Shown here: piece by piece, positions 6,524 to 11,293 of the stretch
How positions within the stretch are numbered: the first letter of the stretch is position 1
How the letters are laid out: every line of letters begins with the position of its first letter
Assembly (NCBI GenBank): GCA_903894655.1
Contig: CAITQY010000758.1
Span: 1-11,293, forward strand
DNA length: 11,293 bases
Reading direction: 5' to 3'
Source of the DNA: an uncultured Gemmatimonadota bacterium
GTDB lineage: Bacteria > Gemmatimonadota > Gemmatimonadetes > Gemmatimonadales > Gemmatimonadaceae
The notes under the pieces: model-generated
What the model saw: only the letters and a program-made list of their open reading frames with translations
Databases searched by the model: none
Told to the model about the DNA's origin: nothing
Program-made: the position numbers and the translations under genes

Positions 6524-8989
6524 TCACACCTTGATGCGCGCCATCGCCGGATCGTACATCGGCCGGAGCGAGACGACCGCGGGATAGCGCTTCCCCGCGA
6601 TCTCGACGTCCCACGTCCCGGCCGTGAGCCACGCTTCATCGATCGGCACGTGGGCGCGCTCGATCATCGCGAGCCCGACTGCGCCGCCGAGCGTGTGCCC
6701 GTACGACGCCGCGCGCACGTATCCCATCTCCGCGCCGTCGCGCCTCACGACTTCGGCGTGGAAGAGCAATGGCTCGGGGTCCTTCACGAGCAGCTGCACG
6801 AGCTTCTTCTTGATGCCCGCCGCCTTCTTGGCGAGCACCGCTTCCTTGCCGATGAACGACGGCTTCGTGAGATCGACCGCGAAGCCGAGCCCGACTTCGA
6901 GCACGCTGTCGGTATTGTCGATGTCATGCCCGTAGTCGCGGTACGCCTTCTCCATGCGCAGGCTTGCCAGGGCCTTGAGGCCGGCGTGCCGTAGCCCGAC
7001 GTGCGCACCCTCAGCCACGAGCAGGTCGTATACGTGCACCGCCTGCTCGGTCGGGATGTAGAGCTCGTAGCCGAGTTCGCCCAGGTACGTGATACGCACG
7101 AGGAGCACCCGCGCGAATCCGATATCGACTTCGCGCGCGGAACGGAACGGGAACGCGCTGTTCGAGAGATCGGCCGAGGTGATCCGCTGCAACAGCTCGC
7201 GCGACCGCGGTCCCTGCACGTTGATCTGCGCGTACGCGCTCGTGACATCGGTCGTGAAGCAGTGCGCGTCGGACGGCGTGTGCCTCTTGATCCAGGTCTC
7301 GGCATGCCGGTGCGCATTGTCGGCGGCGACCACGAGGTACTGATGGCCCACGTTCCCCGCCCCGAACGTCGCGTCGAGCTTGGTGACAGTGAGGTCGGCC
7401 TCCAGCGTGCCTCCGACGTTGAGCCACTGCGTGTACGTCGTGCGCCCACTCTCGCCGTCGACCGAATTGGCGGAGATGTGGTCGAGCACGCGACCGGCGT
7501 CGCGCCCCTGCACGAGGAACTTCGACATGAACGACATGTCCATGAGGATCACGCCGTTGCGACAGGCATCATGCTCGGCTTTCCAGTGGGCCCAGCTCGC
7601 TGGCCTGCCGAATGTGAGCGGCTCCTGGTCCGGCACCGATCCGTCCGGTGTGTACCAGTCGGCGCCTTCCCAGCCACTCACGTCCTTGAACCAGGCGCCG
7701 CGCGCCACCAGGCGCTCATGGATCGCCGAGCGCTTGGCGCCGCGCGCCGTGACCATCGAACGGTTGGGGTAGTGCGTCTGGTAGACCATGCCGAGCGACT
7801 CGACGGTGCGCGTACGGCGGTACTCGGGGTTGGCCTGGTACTTGTGCAGACGGTCGATGTTGAAACCCGTCATGTCCACATCGGGGCGGCCCGTGAGCAT
7901 CCAGTGCGCCATCGCGCGGCCCACACCGCCACCGCTGAGGATGCCGATCGAGTTGAGTCCGGCCGCGACGAAGTAGTTCTTGAGCTCGGGGGCCTCGCCG
8001 AGGCAGGGGCGCAGGTCGGGCGTGAACGACTCGGGACCGCAGAAGAGTTTGCGCACGCCGGTCTGCAGGGTGATCGGCACGCGCTTCATGGCCGTCTCGA
8101 TGTACTCGCCCATGCGGTCCCAATCGGGCGCGATCTCGCCGAACGCGAAATTCTCAGGGAGACCTTCGATCTTCCACGGCGCGCAGACGGGCTCGAAGAG
8201 TCCGATCATGAGACCGCCACCCTCTTCACGGAAGTAGCCGTACGAGGCGGGATCCTCGAGCACGGGCCACGACTTGGAGACACCCGCGATCTCCTCGGTG
8301 AGGAGGTAGTAGTGCTCGGCGGCCTGCAGCGGCACCGTGACACCCGCCTGCGCGCCGATCTGCCGACCCCAGGCGCCGCCGCAGTTGATCACCATCTCAC
8401 AGGTGATGTCACCCTGAGAGGTCCGCACGCCGGTGACCGCGCCCTGCGACGTCATGAGCCCGGTCGCCGCGATGCCCTCGAGGATGGTCGCGCCCTGCAT
8501 GCGTGCGCCCTTCGCGAGAGCCATGGTCACGTCGACTGGATCGACGCGGCCGTCCTCCTTCACATAGAAGCCGGCGAGGATGTCGTCGGTGCGGGCGATC
8601 GGGAAGAGGTCCTGCACTTCACGCGCCGAGATCTCGTGCACGTCCACACCGCAATAGCGATTGAACGTCGAGACGCGGCGATACTCCTCAAGGCGGTCCT
8701 TGTCGGCGGCGCACTCGATGAACCCCACCGGCTTGAAGCCCGTAGCCTGCCCCGTCTCGGCTTCGAGCCGCGCGTAGAGATCGCGCGTGTACTTGCGGAA
8801 CTCGGTCGAGGTCTCGGAGGTGGAGCCGAACGTCACCATCAGGCCAGCGGAGTGCCACGTGGTGCCAGCCGTAAGCTGATGTTGCTCGATGAGCACCACG
8901 TCGCGACAGCCCATGTGCGCGAGGTGATACGCGACCGAGCAGCCGATCACGCCGCCGCCGATGACGACGACGCGCGCGTGGGTGGGCAT
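6524..8989 (-). CDS. FAD-dependent oxidoreductase fused to GcvT-like folate domain (dimethylglycine/sarcosine dehydrogenase family)
   Basis: From the ATG at 8989 the protein has 821 residues, the usual size of single-chain dimethylglycine/sarcosine dehydrogenases. An N-terminal DAO domain opens with the dinucleotide-binding RVVVIGGGVIGCSVAYHLA (6-24). TAGTTWHSAGL carries His46 at the position where FAD is covalently attached in mammalian dimethylglycine and sarcosine dehydrogenases. The DAO domain closes with AAGLNSIGILSGGGVG (about 342-357). An FAO_M-type linker (about 370-470) is followed by a GcvT domain from about 470 (EHDACRNGVILMDMS, later LGELGYELYIP) and a GcvT C-terminal beta-barrel from about 730. 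The family demethylates N-methylglycines and passes the one-carbon unit to tetrahydrofolate; related PDPR proteins are regulatory, so the substrate is an inference. The frame stays open to 9241, and an ATG at 9064 would add 25 residues. I prefer 8989 because the FAD motif then begins at the usual distance, although no strong ribosome binding site supports it. No glycine-cleavage or betaine genes are adjacent. Confidence 0.9.
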   Translation of the reverse strand: MPTHARVVVIGGGVIGCSVAYHLAHMGCRDVVLIEQHQLTAGTTWHSAGLMVTFGSTSETSTEFRKYTRDLYARLEAETGQATGFKPVGFIECAADKDRLEEYRRVSTFNRYCGVDVHEISAREVQDLFPIARTDDILAGFYVKEDGRVDPVDVTMALAKGARMQGATILEGIAATGLMTSQGAVTGVRTSQGDITCEMVINCGGAWGRQIGAQAGVTVPLQAAEHYYLLTEEIAGVSKSWPVLEDPASYGYFREEGGGLMIGLFEPVCAPWKIEGLPENFAFGEIAPDWDRMGEYIETAMKRVPITLQTGVRKLFCGPESFTPDLRPCLGEAPELKNYFVAAGLNSIGILSGGGVGRAMAHWMLTGRPDVDMTGFNIDRLHKYQANPEYRRTRTVESLGMVYQTHYPNRSMVTARGAKRSAIHERLVARGAWFKDVSGWEGADWYTPDGSVPDQEPLTFGRPASWAHWKAEHDACRNGVILMDMSFMSKFLVQGRDAGRVLDHISANSVDGESGRTTYTQWLNVGGTLEADLTVTKLDATFGAGNVGHQYLVVAADNAHRHAETWIKRHTPSDAHCFTTDVTSAYAQINVQGPRSRELLQRITSADLSNSAFPFRSAREVDIGFARVLLVRITYLGELGYELYIPTEQAVHVYDLLVAEGAHVGLRHAGLKALASLRMEKAYRDYGHDIDNTDSVLEVGLGFAVDLTKPSFIGKEAVLAKKAAGIKKKLVQLLVKDPEPLLFHAEVVRRDGAEMGYVRAASYGHTLGGAVGLAMIERAHVPIDEAWLTAGTWDVEIAGKRYPAVVSLRPMYDPAMARIKV

Positions 8990-9058
8990 CGGTTGCGTTG
9001 ACCCCGGCGCTGACTGGAGCGGGGAGATGGACCGCGGATCTGGGACGGGCACGACCTT

Positions 9059-9083
9059 CCTCATGAGGTTTGCGTGCCTCATG
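9059..9083. promoter_or_regulatory. Palindrome CCTCATGAGG plus half-site, operator candidate
   Basis: A perfect 10-bp palindrome CCTCATGAGG lies at 9059-9068. A second CCTCATG half-site lies at 9077-9083, with the two left ends 18 bases apart. The half-site also forms a 7-bp inverted repeat with CATGAGG (9062-9068) around an 8-base spacer. It overlaps the edge of a candidate -10 box (9086-9081) and the expected transcription start of the dehydrogenase gene, a typical repressor position. An alternative ATG for that gene (9064-9062) lies inside the palindrome. The same bases could instead fold as an RNA hairpin in the 5' leader. Confidence 0.45.
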
Positions 9084-9109
9084 CTACGCGGCCCGCGTGC
9101 GAATGACCA
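9081..9109 (-). promoter_or_regulatory. Candidate sigma70-type promoter for the dehydrogenase gene
   Basis: On the minus strand, TGGTCA (9109-9104) and TAGCAT (9086-9081) are separated by 17 bases. Each matches the sigma70 consensus at four of six positions. Transcription would start near 9074, giving a leader of about 85 bases to the preferred ATG at 8989. The rest of the 226-bp gap between the DUF4184 stop and this gene shows nothing else convincing. Confidence 0.35.
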
Positions 9110-9215
9110 GAGCCGATCCATCCACCCGCGTTCAATGGCCCGACGGCGCCCGATGCCTTCGGAGTCGGCGAAGAGCACCACCATCAGCAGCATGGCCGGC
9201 GGTCCTACCGCCGCG

Positions 9216-10043
9216 TTAGGCCGCGGCGACCGTCCGTTCACGGTTCAGTCGGAGACCCAGCGCCAGCAGCACCGCTCCACCGATCGAAAAGGTGATGGCC
9301 CCGAAGACCGTCCCGGCCAGTGCCGTCTTCCGGCTCTCCCGCTCTCGTATCGTGCGCCCGGTCGCCGCACCGAGCATCGCGACGACGAGGAGCAGTCGGG
9401 CGATCCAGAGGCCGTGTCGCCGCGGCATGCGCGGCAGGCGGTGTTCGGCGCAGTGCGCTCCGCCGGGGCGACTGGCGCCGCGCCAGTGCCACACGGCCCG
9501 TTGGCGCACGATGCGTCGCCAGAGTACGAGCGTCACCACGGCGAAGATCACGGTGCACCACAGCTGCAGCGCGTCGTACAGCGGGACCGTCCCGCCGAAA
9601 TGCGGAACGGGCGTGCGCAGGATCGGGAACCATGGAACCAGCCACCCCGAGTGATTGCCGTGTGTCACGCCGTCCAACAACACGTGAGACATGCCGCCCA
9701 CCCACGCCGACACGACCACGCGTCCCCACGCGCGCAGCGTCTGCGGGGGGCGAATCGCCGCCAGATCATGGGGCTTCCACCACGCGTGATCCGGAACGTA
9801 CGGCAGCAGGGCCGGAATCAGCAGCACGGTCGTGACCCACACCAACAGCGCGGTCAACGGGATCGTAAACCAGAATTGCGCCGATACCGTGTGACTGAGC
9901 AGCCAGTCGTCGTGCATGCGACCGATGAACTCCAGATCCGGGGCCATGCTCCCGATACAGAGCGCAATGCCGGAGAAGCGCGCGGGCCAGCGGAGCTTCA
10001 GCGGGAGTACGAGCGCCTGATGAGACAGGAGTGTGGCGGGCAT
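9216..10043 (-). CDS. DUF4184 family integral membrane protein
   Basis: From the ATG at 10043 the protein is 275 residues and starts MPATLLSHQALVLPLKLRWP, followed by ALCIGSMAPDLEF (about 30-42). This is the conserved opening of DUF4184 proteins: an early SH-A-LVLP, then a GSMAPDLEF motif. A second conserved histidine-containing stretch, GGMSHVLLDGVTHG, is in the middle. Several hydrophobic helices follow (around TIPLTALLVWVTTVLLIPALL, the middle of the protein, WIARLLLVVAMLGAATG and the C-terminus). The paired His and Asp residues next to membrane helices recall metal-dependent membrane hydrolases, but no activity is known for this family. The frame extends upstream to 10319, but that part has no membrane character, and GGAG (10051-10048) fixes the start at 10043. 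It reads away from the PilT-type gene and ends 226 bases before the dehydrogenase start. Confidence 0.87.
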   Translation of the reverse strand: MPATLLSHQALVLPLKLRWPARFSGIALCIGSMAPDLEFIGRMHDDWLLSHTVSAQFWFTIPLTALLVWVTTVLLIPALLPYVPDHAWWKPHDLAAIRPPQTLRAWGRVVVSAWVGGMSHVLLDGVTHGNHSGWLVPWFPILRTPVPHFGGTVPLYDALQLWCTVIFAVVTLVLWRRIVRQRAVWHWRGASRPGGAHCAEHRLPRMPRRHGLWIARLLLVVAMLGAATGRTIRERESRKTALAGTVFGAITFSIGGAVLLALGLRLNRERTVAAA

Positions 10044-10047
10044 GTCG

Positions 10048-10051
10048 CTCC
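10048..10051 (-). promoter_or_regulatory. Ribosome binding site fixing the DUF4184 start
   Basis: GGAG on the minus strand lies four bases before the ATG at 10043-10041. It supports this start over the open frame that runs 92 codons further upstream. Confidence 0.6.
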
Positions 10052-10270
10052 AGTGGCGTTGTCCTGGCGGTGTCCGAGTGGTTTGTAACGGAGTGTCGCT
10101 CACGACCTCGACGGTCTCCCGACGATCGCGTCGCGGGGTGGCGTCGGTCACGCAACGAAATCGCAACGCCGGCGAGGCCTCGGTGACCGGCCCGGGGCAG
10201 CATGTGCCCCGCCGACGCGCTGAATCGTCCATGCGGGAGAGCGCAGACGTGCCGGAAGTAGAACATGGCC

Positions 10271-10299
10271 TTGGCTGCAGATCGCACACGTCTTTCAAT
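10271..10299 (+). promoter_or_regulatory. Candidate sigma70-type promoter for the PilT-type gene
   Basis: TTGGCT (10271-10276) and TTCAAT (10294-10299) are separated by 17 bases, and each matches the sigma70 consensus at four of six positions. Transcription would start near 10306, leaving about five bases before the GTG start at 10311. The message would be nearly leaderless, which fits the absence of a Shine-Dalgarno site. Confidence 0.35.
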
Positions 10300-10310
10300 G
10301 CCGTGATACC

Positions 10311-11293
10311 GTGCCCCAATTAGACCGCGTGCTGGCACGCCTCGAGTCTGGCGCCGCCAGCCAGATCATTCTCGAAGCCGACGCCCCGATCCGCTGCGTC
10401 ACGCCAACGGGACCACAGGCGATCAGCCAGCAGGTGCTGTCGAACAAGCAGGTGCTGGCGCTCGTGGGCGAGCTGGCCGAGGCGGACCAAAAGGCGGCGG
10501 TGGCCATCGGGCACGGTATCCGGTTCCTCTATTCGTGGAACGACCAGCAGTGGCTCGTGGAGCAAGACGGCAGCGCTCTACACACGCGACTCACCGTCCG
10601 GAAGTACGTCGAGCAGGCCGACGTGGCGGCGCCGGAGCCCACGCCGGAACTGACGCCCGTACCGGAGCCCGCACCCGCCCTTCGTCGGTATCGCACCACC
10701 GACGTCGCCTTCGACGATGCCGCCGATAGCGCACTGGCCCAGGAGCGCTTCGAGCTCCTGTTGCTCGAACAGGTGCGCCGTGGCGCGGCCGATCTGCACC
10801 TGCGGGTGGGAGAACCGCCCATTCTTCGCTTGGGCGGCGACCTGATTCGCATGGATGATCATCCGACCCTCGACGACACGTCGGTCTCGCGCATGGTACG
10901 CTCGATCATGCCGGCCAAGAACAAGGCCGAGTTCGACGAGCACTGGGACACCGACTTCGCGCACGAGATCGCGGGCGTGTCGCGCTTCCGCGTGAATGTG
11001 CTGCGTGACCGGAATGGCGTGGCCGCCGTGATCCGCACCATCGCCTGCACCACGGTTACCGTGGAGCAGATGGGCATCACCCCCGAAGTGCAGCAGCTCT
11101 GCGCGCTCACCAAGGGGCTAGTGCTGGTGACCGGCCCCACTGGATCGGGCAAGTCGACCACGCTCTGCGCGCTCGTCGATCTGGTCAACCGCTCGCGGCA
11201 CGATCACATCATCACCATCGAAGATCCGATCGAGTTCGTCCATCAGAGCAAGAAATGTCTGATCACGCAACGTCAGGTCGGCGTGCACACGCA
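10311..11293 (+). CDS. pilT: PilT-type type IV pilus retraction ATPase with N-terminal extension, 3' end cut off
   Basis: The frame is open to the window edge, giving 327 visible residues. Residues 275-282 are the Walker A motif GPTGSGKS (Lys281), and TIEDPIEF (about 302-309) is the Asp box. HQSKKCLITQRQVG (311-324) is the PilT-specific sequence that follows, where PilB/GspE-type assembly ATPases differ. Walker B and the His box lie beyond the edge. PilT hydrolyses ATP at the inner-membrane base of the pilus to drive retraction and twitching. The PilT core starts near residue 147, while canonical PilT begins there directly. About 145 extra residues precede it: a globular part (1-100) and a proline/glutamate-rich linker (106-123). 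The extension appears to be a diverged copy of the PilT PAS-like N-domain. QRQVG replaces the usual QREVG. The GTG at 10311 is the best start, since no ATG is in frame upstream nearby. PilU is the main alternative. Confidence 0.88.
   Translation, partial: MPQLDRVLARLESGAASQIILEADAPIRCVTPTGPQAISQQVLSNKQVLALVGELAEADQKAAVAIGHGIRFLYSWNDQQWLVEQDGSALHTRLTVRKYVEQADVAAPEPTPELTPVPEPAPALRRYRTTDVAFDDAADSALAQERFELLLLEQVRRGAADLHLRVGEPPILRLGGDLIRMDDHPTLDDTSVSRMVRSIMPAKNKAEFDEHWDTDFAHEIAGVSRFRVNVLRDRNGVAAVIRTIACTTVTVEQMGITPEVQQLCALTKGLVLVTGPTGSGKSTTLCALVDLVNRSRHDHIITIEDPIEFVHQSKKCLITQRQVGVHT

Larger units (their letters stand above)
10044..10310. other. Divergent intergenic region
   Basis: These 267 bases separate the divergent DUF4184 and PilT-type genes. 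They hold a perfect 7-bp hairpin, CGGGGCA (10193-10199) with TGCCCCG (10205-10211) around GCATG, which has no T run. Two CGCAACG copies lie 11 bases apart (10151 and 10162), and a CGGTCA/TGACCG pair spans 10145-10150 and 10184-10189. A promoter candidate for the PilT-type gene is at the right end. No convincing gene is visible on either strand, and no clear promoter was found for the DUF4184 gene. Confidence 0.5.

Noticed and set aside
4896..6587. A 563-codon plus-strand frame across the acetyltransferase and transporter genes
   Set aside because: Its arginine-rich translation without domains is typical of a shifted frame in GC-rich DNA; the transporter in the other frame is clear.
7001..9001. 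A 666-codon open frame on the plus strand opposite the dehydrogenase gene
   Set aside because: It is rich in R, H, E and V, has no recognisable domain, and lies exactly antisense to a strongly supported enzyme; GC-rich codon use leaves the opposite frame open.
10193..10211. A 7-bp GC hairpin between the divergent genes, considered as a terminator
   Set aside because: It lies upstream of both genes, has no T run, and short stems of this kind are expected in GC-rich DNA.
10044..10319. Upstream extension of the DUF4184 frame by 92 codons
   Set aside because: The family begins at MPATLLSHQALVLP, a ribosome binding site sits directly before that ATG, and the extension would run into the start of the divergent PilT-type gene.

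Overview
The window is dense, GC-rich bacterial DNA with eight complete genes and two genes cut by the window edges. No tRNA, rRNA, insertion sequence, phage gene or CRISPR array is visible. The high GC content, frequent genes without Shine-Dalgarno sites and the mix of families (PafA-like phosphatase, DUF3429, a single-chain dimethylglycine/sarcosine dehydrogenase-like enzyme, a PilT ATPase) would suit Gemmatimonadota or a similar free-living Gram-negative lineage. That placement is an inference from style, not from a marker gene. The retraction ATPase at the right edge implies type IV pili.

Layout. Positions 1-2207 (+): the C-terminal part of a PafA-like alkaline phosphatase, a weak terminator-like hairpin, then a membrane-anchored alpha/beta hydrolase. 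Positions 2208-2337: a convergent gap holding four helically phased CTTCGCG repeats. Positions 2338-3744 (-): a class I aminotransferase followed by a 57-residue membrane protein whose ribosome binding site is buried in a hairpin. Positions 3745-3791: a 47-bp divergent promoter gap. Positions 3792-6459 (+): a three-gene operon (DUF3429 membrane protein, arylamine N-acetyltransferase, ACS-family MFS transporter) joined by two ATGA stop/start overlaps. Positions 6524-8989 (-): a covalent-FAD oxidoreductase fused to a GcvT-like folate domain, with a promoter candidate and a palindrome upstream. Positions 9216-10043 (-): a DUF4184 membrane protein. Positions 10044-10310: a divergent intergenic region. 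Position 10311 to the end (+): the start of a PilT-type ATPase.

Most genes look like housekeeping or accessory metabolism, and they do not form one pathway. The items most worth a second look are the PilT-like protein, whose N-terminal extension looks like a diverged second copy of the PilT PAS-like domain; the Shine-Dalgarno-masking hairpin before the 57-residue membrane protein; the palindrome plus half-site upstream of the dehydrogenase; and the phased CTTCGCG repeat. I did not find a clear novel defence or mobile system.
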